DNA of 64,000 nucleotides from Candidatus Nitrotoga sp. MKT. Its GTDB lineage: Bacteria > Pseudomonadota > Gammaproteobacteria > Burkholderiales > Gallionellaceae. This document shows, piece after piece, positions 1 through 8,681 of this stretch. Location: contig QFXH01000001.1 of the NCBI GenBank assembly GCA_003402345.1, positions 186,001-250,000 on the forward strand. Reading direction: 5' to 3'. The number at the start of each line of letters is the position of its first letter. Position 1 is the first letter of the stretch. The notes under the pieces are model-generated. The model was given only the letters and a program-made list of their open reading frames with translations, did no database searches and had not been told where the DNA came from. The position numbers and the translations under genes are program-made.

Positions 1-573
1 TGCCCGCGCCAGTGCGCGCTTATTCATGTCGAGCAGGCATTCGATGAAAATGTTTTTACCATGCGTGGGAATGCGGCACATGAGCGGGTGGATGATCCGG
101 GATTTGAAACTTTCGAGGGCGTGCGTGCCGAACGTGCTTTGCCGGTGTGGTCGGATCGATTGGGGCTGATCGGCAAATGTGATGTGGTGGAGTTTCATCC
201 CGACGGACATATCTTTCCAGTGGAATACAAACATGGAAAAAAACGCGAAAAAATTCACGACGATCTCCAACTTGCCGCGCAAGCGATGTGTCTGGAAGAA
301 ATGACCGGTAAGACCATCACTCGTGGCGCGATTTATCACCACGGTTCGCGGCGCAGGCGTGAGGTGGCAATTACGCAAGAACTACGCGACAAAGTGGAAG
401 ATACTGTGAGCGCCATTCGCGCCATGATGGATTCCGGCAAGCTGCCACCTCCGGTCAATGACGCGCGCTGCAAGGAGTGTTCGCTGAATGAGATTTGTCA
501 GCCTCAGGCTCTTACTGAACGTGCGGTGCGGCATAGCCTGCTGGAAACCTTGTTCGAGCCAGAGGGTACGTAA
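1..573 (+). CDS. cas4: CRISPR-associated exonuclease Cas4 (5' end cut by window edge)
   Basis: Cas4 is a RecB-like iron-sulfur nuclease that works with Cas1-Cas2 to trim and orient prespacers by their PAM. The reading frame is open from base 1, so the track's ATG at 61 is internal; the upstream codons read CPRQCALIHVEQ, the N-terminal cysteine motif of Cas4. The C-terminal cysteine cluster is visible as CKECSLNEIC, and the RecB-like core is seen in the VVEFHP and VEYKHG segments, the latter carrying the catalytic Glu and Lys. The gene stops 2 bp before cas1, so the two are probably translated together. Only a few N-terminal residues should be missing. A stand-alone cas4 directly before cas1 and cas2 is the type I-C arrangement; the effector genes (cas3, cas5, cas8c, cas7) would lie to the left, outside the window. 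Confidence 0.95.
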   Translation, partial: CPRQCALIHVEQAFDENVFTMRGNAAHERVDDPGFETFEGVRAERALPVWSDRLGLIGKCDVVEFHPDGHIFPVEYKHGKKREKIHDDLQLAAQAMCLEEMTGKTITRGAIYHHGSRRRREVAITQELRDKVEDTVSAIRAMMDSGKLPPPVNDARCKECSLNEICQPQALTERAVRHSLLETLFEPEGT

Positions 574-575
574 AA

Positions 576-1613
576 ATGGCGCGCCAATTACTCAATACCC
601 TCTACGTCATGACACCCAATTCCTATCTTCATCTGGAGAATGACACAGTGCGGGTAGATGCGGAGCGCGAGAAAAAATTGCAGGTGCCGCTGCACCATCT
701 GGGCAGTGTGGTGTGTTTGGGTAATATCATGCTTTCCCCTGCGTTGATGCATCGCTGTGCGGATGACGGTATCAGCCTGGTGTTGCTGAATAACCAAGGA
801 CGGTTCAAGGCGCGGCTCGAAGGTGCCGTCTCCGGCAACATTCTGCTGAGGCAGGCGCAGCATCACTTGGCGTTGGATGAAAAATTTGCGCTGGGCATTG
901 CGCATAGCGCGATTGCCGGGAAGTTACGCAATAGCCGCCAAGTCTTGCTACGCGGCGCACGTGAAGCAGGGGATGAAGAAGACAGTCGCGTACTTACAGC
1001 AGCAGCCGAAACACTCTCCAATTCTTTACGCAATCTGCCGCACGCCCCCGATTTAGATGTGGTGCGCGGCATTGAGGGGGATGCGGCAAAAAATTATTTT
1101 GCCGCATTGCCGCTACTGGTCAAGCGAGAGGCGCGCAATAAATTCACGATGGATGGCCGCACTCGGCGACCGCCGCGCGACCGATTCAATGCACTACTTT
1201 CATTCCTTTATTCCATGCTGATGAACGACTGCCGTTCCGCGCTGGAAGCTGTCGGTCTCGATCCCCAGCTTGGTTTTTTGCATACCGTTCGCCCCGGGCG
1301 CGCCGCACTCGCACTGGATTTGATGGAAGAATTTCGCGCAATTTTCGCCGACCGCTTGGCGCTCACCCTGATTAACCGTGGGCAGATCGGCTCCAATGAT
1401 TTTGCCGAACGTGAAGGGGGTGCGGTGCTACTCGAAGGCAACGCGCGCCGCACCGTAGTGGTCGCCTATCAAGAGCGTAAACAGGAGGAAGTGATGCACC
1501 CCTTGCTTGAAACCAAGGTGCCAATTGGTCTGTTACCGTTGCTGCAAGCGCGCTTCATGGCGCGTACTCTACGCGGAGAAATGGAAGGCTACCTTCCGTT
1601 TCTATACCGCTAA
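576..1613 (+). CDS. cas1: CRISPR-associated endonuclease Cas1, subtype I-C-like
   Basis: Cas1 is the integrase of the Cas1-Cas2 adaptation complex and inserts new spacers at the leader end of the array. The 345-residue length and the start LLNTLYV.TPNSYL match the I-C (Dvulg) group. The likely metal ligands are Glu167 in GIEGDAA, His236 in [10 protein letters not shown], and Asp248 with the following acidic residues in ALDLMEEF. The [14 protein letters not shown] stretch is also typical of this group. The gene begins 2 bp after cas4 and ends 5 bp before cas2, a tight operon. No frameshift or lost catalytic residue is visible, so the adaptation module appears intact, which fits the long and uniform array next to it. 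Confidence 0.97.
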   Translation: MARQLLNTLYVMTPNSYLHLENDTVRVDAEREKKLQVPLHHLGSVVCLGNIMLSPALMHRCADDGISLVLLNNQGRFKARLEGAVSGNILLRQAQHHLALDEKFALGIAHSAIAGKLRNSRQVLLRGAREAGDEEDSRVLTAAAETLSNSLRNLPHAPDLDVVRGIEGDAAKNYFAALPLLVKREARNKFTMDGRTRRPPRDRFNALLSFLYSMLMNDCRSALEAVGLDPQLGFLHTVRPGRAALALDLMEEFRAIFADRLALTLINRGQIGSNDFAEREGGAVLLEGNARRTVVVAYQERKQEEVMHPLLETKVPIGLLPLLQARFMARTLRGEMEGYLPFLYR

Positions 1614-1618
1614 ATGCC

Positions 1619-1909
1619 ATGCTAATTATTGTTACCTATGACGTATCTACCCTAACAGCCGCTGGCCGTAAGCGATTGCGCCGCGTCGCTAAAGTTTGTG
1701 AAAGCACCGGGCAGCGGGTACAAAACTCAGTATTTGAATGCAAAGTTAATCAAATGCAGCTGGAAGAATTAGAGCGGCGACTGCTAGCCGAGATAGACGA
1801 AAAAGAAGACAGCCTGCGCTTATACCGCTTGACCGAACCGGTGGAATTGCACATCAAGGAATATGGGAATTTCCATGCTGTAGATTTTGAAGGGACGCTG
1901 GTAATATGA
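1619..1909 (+). CDS. cas2: CRISPR-associated protein Cas2
   Basis: Cas2 is the small ferredoxin-fold dimer that bridges two Cas1 dimers during spacer integration. The 96-residue protein opens with the beta strand [11 protein letters not shown], carrying the conserved Asp8 in YDV, followed by the [13 protein letters not shown] helix and the RVQNSVFEC strand usual for the family. The start ATG lies 5 bp after the cas1 stop. The CRISPR leader begins directly after the stop, so this is the last gene of the cas operon. Two of the track's ORFs that overlap its 3' end are shadows. Confidence 0.96.
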   Translation: MLIIVTYDVSTLTAAGRKRLRRVAKVCESTGQRVQNSVFECKVNQMQLEELERRLLAEIDEKEDSLRLYRLTEPVELHIKEYGNFHAVDFEGTLVI

Positions 1910-2087
1910 TGCGCGAACCCATAGCAACGACACAAACGCGGCAGGTTCGCGTTGTGGCTAATATATTGACGAAGAATGATTATTTAACTTCGTTGTTTGA
2001 TTGTACGAACTTTCTGCTGCACGAAAACAGAGAGTTCGCGCAAAGTGCGCTTTTCACCGTTGAAAGTCATGACGTTGTAAGCGGACT
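1910..2087 (+). promoter_or_regulatory. CRISPR leader
   Basis: This 178-bp, AT-rich, non-coding stretch lies between the cas2 stop and the first repeat. It is placed as the leader because it is on the cas side, and the degenerate repeat is at the far end of the array. It contains an 11-bp inverted repeat with one mismatch (CGAACTTTCTG at 2006-2016, CAGAGAGTTCG at 2028-2038) and a shorter one (ACGAAG / CTTCGT) just before it. Such elements may bind the integration complex or a host factor, or may mark the array promoter; which one is inference. The track ORF 1906-2091 across it is not a gene. Confidence 0.75.
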
Positions 2088-5000
2088 GTAGCGCCCGTCC
2101 CTCGGGACGGGCGAGGATTGAAACTGGTAGCTGAGAATTTCCAGCAGCAGCGGCCGCGGGTAGCGCCCGTCCCTCGGGACGGGCGAGGATTGAAACAAAT
2201 TTAACAACGTGCTCGATGCGGCCTTGAATGAGTAGCGCCCGTCCCTCGGGACGGGCGAGGATTGAAACATGTCGCAGCGTAGCGCCCCCACTTCCTGCAA
2301 GGTAGCGCCCGTCCCTCGGGACGGGCGAGGATTGAAACATGTCGCAGCGTAGCGCCCCCACTTCCTGCAAGCCGTAGCGCCCGTCCCTCGGGACGGGCGA
2401 GGATTGAAACAGGTAAAACCCGATGGTTCAGGTTATCAAGTCGAGTAGCGCCCGTCCCTCGGGACGGGCGAGGATTGAAACGAAGAAACCTTGATCTTTA
2501 GTTAACCACGGACATAGTAGCGCCCGTCCCTCGGGACGGGCGAGGATTGAAACAAGTCATGATGTCATTTGTAACACTGCATTTTTTAGTAGCGCCCGTC
2601 CCTCGGGACGGGCGAGGATTGAAACACCTACAGAACTACCGGCGGTCGGACAATTTGGGTAGCGCCCGTCCCTCGGGACGGGCGAGGATTGAAACAGAAA
2701 GGCATTTTTTCAATGACAGAATGGCTCATGTAGCGCCCGTCCCTCGGGACGGGCGAGGATTGAAACGCATGTCATTGATTTTAGAGCGAAACCCAGCTGA
2801 AAGTAGCGCCCGTCCCTCGGGACGGGCGAGGATTGAAACAACGGCAAAAGCAAGATCAAAAGCGCAAACCGAAGGTAGCGCCCGTCCCTCGGGACGGGCG
2901 AGGATTGAAACCACTGAGAGCCAACTTTGAGATGTAAAAGCCGAAGTAGCGCCCGTCCCTCGGGACGGGCGAGGATTGAAACCAAGATCACCGGTGCTTG
3001 ATGCTGATGGATGCACGTAGCGCCCGTCCCTCGGGACGGGCGAGGATTGAAACAAATGCCTGTACCAAGTAGCTTTGGCAATAGAATGTAGCGCCCGTCC
3101 CTCGGGACGGGCGAGGATTGAAACAAAAAGTCATTGGAAAAACTGTCCAGTTCCCCGTGTAGCGCCCGTCCCTCGGGACGGGCGAGGATTGAAACTACTA
3201 CTCTTGCTGGTCAGGGGTGGGGTAATACTGGTAGCGCCCGTCCCTCGGGACGGGCGAGGATTGAAACGCGACACCCCTCCGGGGTTGCTACGCAATCGCG
3301 TGTAGCGCCCGTCCCTCGGGACGGGCGAGGATTGAAACTGCAACAAGGTATGCAGTTTTTCCGGTACCGGGAAGTAGCGCCCGTCCCTCGGGACGGGCGA
3401 GGATTGAAACAAGATCATATGAAAATGTAGTTGTTGCGGACCGCGTAGCGCCCGTCCCTCGGGACGGGCGAGGATTGAAACCTGCTGCTCAAGACATGGA
3501 ATCTAACGCCGGTATGTAGCGCCCGTCCCTCGGGACGGGCGAGGATTGAAACTTATTAATTCGGATTTTTCATTTAGCAGGCCATGTAGCGCCCGTCCCT
3601 CGGGACGGGCGAGGATTGAAACATCTGATAAATTTGCTAGCTTTTGTGCGATGCTTGTAGCGCCCGTCCCTCGGGACGGGCGAGGATTGAAACTGCACCT
3701 CGATAGAACAAGGCATGTATTTCAAAAGTAGCGCCCGTCCCTCGGGACGGGCGAGGATTGAAACTTCCCGTTTGTGTGTGGGTTAGATGAAGAAGACGGT
3801 AGCGCCCGTCCCTCGGGACGGGCGAGGATTGAAACAAAATAATTTGACCTGCATCATCGGTATCAAGCCCGTAGCGCCCGTCCCTCGGGACGGGCGAGGA
3901 TTGAAACTCGTTGTCATGGAGACGCTTGTCGTTCTTGGCTCAGTAGCGCCCGTCCCTCGGGACGGGCGAGGATTGAAACAGCTACGCGGAAGTAATGGAG
4001 CTGTACCGGCTCAGTAGCGCCCGTCCCTCGGGACGGGCGAGGATTGAAACGTTTTGCTGCCGTGGCAAAAGTTTGTAGTCGGCTCGTAGCGCCCGTCCCT
4101 CGGGACGGGCGAGGATTGAAACACCGGAGAATCCACCTTTTACTGTGGTTTGCCCGGTAGCGCCCGTCCCTCGGGACGGGCGAGGATTGAAACGATATTG
4201 AAGATTTGCGAGGTAGGCGTGCAGTGGGTAGCGCCCGTCCCTCGGGACGGGCGAGGATTGAAACATAACTTAATCCTTTCGCTAGGTAAAAAAATGCCGT
4301 AGCGCCCGTCCCTCGGGACGGGCGAGGATTGAAACTTCTTTACAGTTCCGCGAGTGTCAATCGGATTGTGGGTAGCGCCCGTCCCTCGGGACGGGCGAGG
4401 ATTGAAACATCGTCATCCAAGAATTTGACTACTTGCTTAGTGAGTAGCGCCCGTCCCTCGGGACGGGCGAGGATTGAAACCGCAAGAACGGGTATGGCTG
4501 ACAACCGTAATGAAGGTAGCGCCCGTCCCTCGGGACGGGCGAGGATTGAAACATAATTGGATACCTTGGTTAAATGTTCCAGTCTTGGTAGCGCCCGTCC
4601 CTCGGGACGGGCGAGGATTGAAACCCCATGCCGAAAGCACTTGTAATTAATCATGCAGGTAGCGCCCGTCCCTCGGGACGGGCGAGGATTGAAACACTTT
4701 GAGGTACGCTGTAACGCGGCCACCTTTGGAGTAGCGCCCGTCCCTCGGGACGGGCGAGGATTGAAACTTGCATATGCCCAACAACGATTCGAGGCGCGAG
4801 AGTAGCGCCCGTCCCTCGGGACGGGCGAGGATTGAAACAATCCTTGGGGATAATATGGCATATTATTATCATTGTAGCGCCCGTCCCTCGGGACGGGCGA
4901 GGATTGAAACTCCCGTGCTAAATGCCGTCCGTCTCTTGGTGGCGGTAGCGCCCGTCCCTCGGGACGGGCGAGGATTGAAACTTCTACTCCGTCCCCGAAT

Positions 5001-6912
5001 CCTCCCGATTCGGTGGTAGCGCCCGTCCCTCGGGACGGGCGAGGATTGAAACAACTGAGTTGTTATCCGTCCAGTCCGCTTTGACTGGGTAGCGCCCGTC
5101 CCTCGGGACGGGCGAGGATTGAAACCCTGTGTAACAACTTTGCAACTCAGCTCAACAGAGTAGCGCCCGTCCCTCGGGACGGGCGAGGATTGAAACATCT
5201 GTTGCCTATTCGGTTAATTTTGGCCAGATGGTAGCGCCCGTCCCTCGGGACGGGCGAGGATTGAAACTTCTGGTGACACAGTTTGCATTGGTCAGTGCTC
5301 GTGTAGCGCCCGTCCCTCGGGACGGGCGAGGATTGAAACAGACGTTTGCAGCTGCTCCGGTCGCAAATTCACCGGTAGCGCCCGTCCCTCGGGACGGGCG
5401 AGGATTGAAACCCTGATAGTCATTGACGAAGCGCAAAAGCCCCATGTAGCGCCCGTCCCTCGGGACGGGCGAGGATTGAAACGCCGGGGTAGGTGTCATA
5501 TTTAAAATGACATACGGTAGCGCCCGTCCCTCGGGACGGGCGAGGATTGAAACAGAATGGCAGTTGGAAGTGGCTGACCGTCTTGGGTAGCGCCCGTCCC
5601 TCGGGACGGGCGAGGATTGAAACCCAGTCTTGCCAGGTTCGGTAGCTGGTAGCGTAGGTAGCGCCCGTCCCTCGGGACGGGCGAGGATTGAAACCCAAAT
5701 AATGGGACTTGAGAATGCGCGCCCATCCAGTAGCGCCCGTCCCTCGGGACGGGCGAGGATTGAAACAATTTTCTTGGCGGCCAATGCTGAATTGACAGAG
5801 GTAGCGCCCGTCCCTCGGGACGGGCGAGGATTGAAACATATCCCCACGATGCGGAACAATATGATCAACTGTAGCGCCCGTCCCTCGGGACGGGCGAGGA
5901 TTGAAACATAACTTGATGGTTTTTGAAAGTTGGTATCTCGGGTAGCGCCCGTCCCTCGGGACGGGCGAGAATTGAAACTGTGGTGATATTCAGCAAATTT
6001 CCGTCGAACAATGGTAGCGCCCGTCCCTCGGGACGGGCGAGGATTGAAACACTTGTACGCGTGCCATGCCGTCAGGCGGATATTTGTAGCGCCCGTCCCT
6101 CGGGACGGGCGAGGATTGAAACAAGACACTGACAATATTGGGCAAAGGTAAATCAAGGTAGCGCCCGTCCCTCGGGACGGGCGAGGATTGAAACAACTTC
6201 CTCCTTTCGTTCCACGGCGGCATTATTCTGTAGCGCCCGTCCCTCGGGACGGGCGAGGATTGAAACATTGCTTCGGGTGTTACGCTTTTATTCAATCTTA
6301 TGTAGCGCCCGTCCCTCGGGACGGGCGAGGATTGAAACGTGACGTTTTGGACATGCACTCCCCATCAAAAGAGTAGCGCCCGTCCCTCGGGACGGGCGAG
6401 GATTGAAACAAACGATATTTTATTATCACAGATAGTGGCGAGCGTAGCGCCCGTCCCTCGGGACGGGCGAGGATTGAAACTCCATTGGGCTGGAAAAGCT
6501 GGGCGGCGCTGGTGGGTAGCGCCCGTCCCTCGGGACGGGCGAGGATTGAAACCATCCAAAAGCCCTTGCATTAGGTCCTCGCCGATTGTAGCGCCCGTCC
6601 CTCGGGACGGGCGAGGATTGAAACTTTCTTGATCTTGCTGCGTTGGTTGCAGCTGAATTGTAGCGCCCGTCCCTCGGGACGGGCGAGGATTGAAACGATA
6701 AGCATGTGCGATTTTGGGCTGCCGGTAAAACGTAGCGCCCGTCCCTCGGGACGGGCGAGGATTGAAACCCGCCATATTGCGCACGCACTTGCAACTCCAC
6801 TTGGTAGCGCCCGTCCCTCGGGACGGGCGAGGATTGAAACCTCGCGGCGTTTGAATATCAAATGGAACAGGCTGCGTAGCGTTTGTTTTTTGGGACGGGC
6901 GCGGAATAAAAC
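2088..6912 (+). CRISPR. CRISPR array, 68 repeats of 37 bp and 67 spacers, type I-C-like
   Basis: I traced repeat starts one by one from 2088 to 6876: 67 near-identical repeats and one degenerate terminal repeat. The period is 70-73 bp, so spacers are 33-36 bp. The repeat begins GTAGCGCCCG and ends GGATTGAAAC, with a central palindrome GCCCGTCCCTCGGGACGGGC able to fold into an 8-bp stem with a four-base loop. The ATTGAAAC 3' end and the leader on the cas2 side both indicate transcription on the plus strand, giving crRNAs with the usual 8-nt 5' handle. The only internal repeat variant I found is at 5942 (G to A at repeat position 29). Spacers 3 and 4 are duplicates of one sequence. At 37 bp the repeat is longer than the roughly 32 bp usual for I-C. 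All track ORFs inside the array are artefacts of the repeat. Confidence 0.99.
6876..6912 (+). repeat. Degenerate leader-distal terminal repeat
   Basis: The last repeat differs from the consensus at ten positions. Seven are C to T changes at repeat positions 7, 8, 9, 12, 13, 14 and 16, meaning every cytosine in that ten-base stretch; the others are A27C, T31A and G33A. The right arm GGGACGGGC is unchanged. Five of the C to T changes fall in paired positions and would leave G-U pairs in RNA. Decay of the oldest repeat is common; this one-strand pattern is not. Confidence 0.93.
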
Positions 6913-7145
6913 CAGCTGCGCCGAGAAGCAGATACCTTGAAGTCGGCATCACACCCCATGCTCACAATGTTTCGTCGAGCCGGATTATGAGATCAGATTG
7001 ATCTTTCGTACTCGGCAGTGGCACTGCAGCCGACAGATGAGTAGAAACTCACACCTTGAGTGCCACTTGTAATTGTTGAGAAGGAAGATTAAAGAATCAA
7101 ATGGAGCGGCTCAAGTCGACCCCTTAGATTCTATTTATCCGCGTT
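6913..7145. other. Non-coding stretch after the array
   Basis: No ORF or RNA gene is recognisable here. One perfect 9-bp inverted repeat is present, AGTGGCACT at 7017-7025 and AGTGCCACT at 7059-7067, separated by 33 bp and without a T tract, so I do not call it a terminator. The stretch separates the array from the convergently oriented gene at 7146. Confidence 0.6.
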
Positions 7146-7631
7146 TCAATAGCGTCCCTGTGTTTTGTTGATGTAATTGGAAAGCTGCTGGGTTTCCTGG
7201 TTCATTCGCATTAAGTTGGAGTGGGTAACTCGGAACAGTGCGCGCATCACTTTATAGGCTAGGCGAGGGTGGGCGTCCACCACTCTGTCAAAGTCTTCCG
7301 GTGTGAGTGTGTAAACCGTGGCATCGCCTACCGCACGCAGAGTCGCCTTGCGCGGCGTCTGGTCAACAAATGCGCGGGTACCGGCGCACTCCCCGGCAGT
7401 CATTGTGTAGACCGAATTCTGCTTGCCACTAATGTCAGTGCTGAAAACGGCAAGCTTGCCAGAGGCGAGAATGAAAAGTGACTGGACGGCTTCGCCCTCG
7501 CTGACGAGCAATTCGCCATCCTTTAACTGGCGTACACCCATTTTCTCCGCCAGAATCTTGGCTTCGTCTTCTGTGATTTCCGAACATACCGCTGATTTGC
7601 CGATTAGCTTGTAGTCTGCCTCATTGCTCAT
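7146..7631 (-). CDS. Cyclic-nucleotide-binding (Crp-like) domain protein without DNA-binding domain
   Basis: The 161-residue protein is a single cNMP-binding beta-barrel of the Crp/Fnr type. The segments LKDGELLVSEGE, LFILASGKLAVF, and the GECAGTRAFVDQTPRKATLRA stretch correspond to the phosphate-binding cassette region. After the barrel comes a long helix (AHPRLAYKVMRALFRVTHSNLMRMN) that in Crp would be the dimer helix, but no helix-turn-helix follows. It is therefore unlikely to be a direct transcription factor and may be a stand-alone sensor or a partner of another protein. Whether it binds cAMP is not decided by sequence. The start is well supported: AAGGAG lies 9 nt before the ATG. It sits alone between the CRISPR array and an IS630 relic. 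Confidence 0.85.
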   Translation of the reverse strand: MSNEADYKLIGKSAVCSEITEDEAKILAEKMGVRQLKDGELLVSEGEAVQSLFILASGKLAVFSTDISGKQNSVYTMTAGECAGTRAFVDQTPRKATLRAVGDATVYTLTPEDFDRVVDAHPRLAYKVMRALFRVTHSNLMRMNQETQQLSNYINKTQGRY

Positions 7632-7783
7632 TTCAAGGTGCTCCTTTTCTTCTATGCCGTCGAGTCATTAATGTTGCGCGTTTTATTATAACTTAAGGGC
7701 ATTCTCATGGCATGGTTACAAAAAAATGTCACTTTGCATGCCCGACATTCAAGACCGAGCCAACACCAGGCTGCTTGCCATTA

Positions 7784-7804
7784 TTGATCCGGCCAGTTTT
7801 ATCC
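7784..7804 (-). repeat. Terminal inverted repeat of the IS630-type element
   Basis: TTGATCCGGCC followed by AGTTTTATCC begins directly after a TA dinucleotide at 7782-7783 and lies about 53 bp beyond the transposase stop codon. The same end, including the AGTTTATCC extension, occurs at 14183. IS630/Tc1-type elements insert at TA, so TA plus this sequence is read as the element's boundary. Confidence 0.6.
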
Positions 7805-7836
7805 GTGAATCACGAAGCATATTTTACGCGTGAATG

Positions 7837-8352
7837 CTAGAAGTAATTTTTAATGCGTTCAGGCAATTGTTCCAGCGCCTGCATGTGTTCGGTTGCGGCG
7901 GCCTTCAGCTTGGCCTTTGTGCGCGCCGAAACCTTGGTCGAGATGGCATGCTTCAAGTCGGCATTCAGCCGTTCTTCCGGATTCAGCTCGGGGCTGTAGC
8001 TGGGCAAATAGAACAGCTCAATTTTTTCCTTGTGTTCTTCCGCCCATTTCTTGACCAGCTTGCTGTGATGCACTCGCAGGTTATCGAGGATCAGAAACAC
8101 TTTCCTTCTCGCATCTTTGATCAGAGTTTTCAGAAACTCAATTAGCTTGTCCGAGTTGAACGCCTCATCAATGATCATCCAGCGCGTCTTGCCTTGGTTA
8201 GTGATTGTGACAATCATCGATAGCTATTGGCGTGTTCCGCCGACCGCAAAGGTCACTGGCGTCTTGCCAATTAGCGCGTAACTTCGACCGCGCACATCAG
8301 TGTTCACGACCACCGTTTCTTCGCCCCAGTGAATCTCGGCACCCTCTACCTT
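7837..8352 (-). pseudogene. IS630-family transposase remnant (N-terminus lost, internal stop)
   Basis: Two track ORFs in the same frame are halves of one DDE transposase domain. The upstream half (from about 8352) carries EGAEIHWGEETVVVNTDVRG with the first catalytic Asp region and ends at an amber codon at 8224-8226. The downstream half (7837-8217) carries LILDNLRVHHS and YLPSYSPELNPEERLNADL, the second Asp and the Glu of the IS630 DDE_3 domain. The usual helix-turn-helix N-terminus is absent; upstream of about 8352 the translated sequence no longer resembles a transposase. The gene is thus broken twice. One element end is visible at 7784; no matching end is visible on the other side before the orphan CRISPR repeat at 8504. 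Confidence 0.88.
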
Positions 8353-8503
8353 GCCTGGACTGTGGTTTCCTGCATCAGAAATGCATGCCCTGCTGACAAT
8401 GCAACACTTGCTCACCAATCTTAGCAATGGATTGTTAAGCAGCCATATCGCACCCTTGCAGACCCGCCCCTTAAAACCTTACTTGGCAGCGCTGACCATA
8501 GCG

Positions 8504-8540
8504 GTAGCGCCCGTCCCTCGGGGCGGGTGAGGATTGAAAC
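8504..8540 (+). repeat. Orphan CRISPR repeat
   Basis: A full 37-bp copy of the array repeat, in the same orientation, stands alone about 1.6 kb past the array. It differs at position 20 (A to G) and position 25 (C to T). Both positions are in the right arm of the hairpin and both changes keep pairing as U-G or G-U. No second repeat is found one period upstream or downstream. It lies beside the truncated side of the IS630 relic. Confidence 0.93.
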
Positions 8541-8681
8541 TTCAACTTCAAATCTAACTTCACTAGCACAACAACCCATCGCCATGTCACACTAAAACAA
8601 TAGCAGCGCTATAAAAAACACCGGCGTATGGTCAATGTCAAAGGTGTGTTCTGCTATGATCCAAATCTAAAACAAAAATAA

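Noticed and set aside
1906-2091. 61-codon ORF over the leader
   Set aside because: It ends inside the first repeat and overlaps the cas2 end; no similarity is recognisable.
1984-6952. Many track ORFs of 60-316 codons inside the CRISPR array
   Set aside because: They translate the repeat in all frames (SARPSGRARIET, VAPVPRDGRGLK, FQSSPVPRDGRY) and have no start or composition of real genes.
6913-7145. 9-bp inverted repeat as an RNA gene or terminator
   Set aside because: The arms are far apart and nothing follows that fits a terminator or known RNA.
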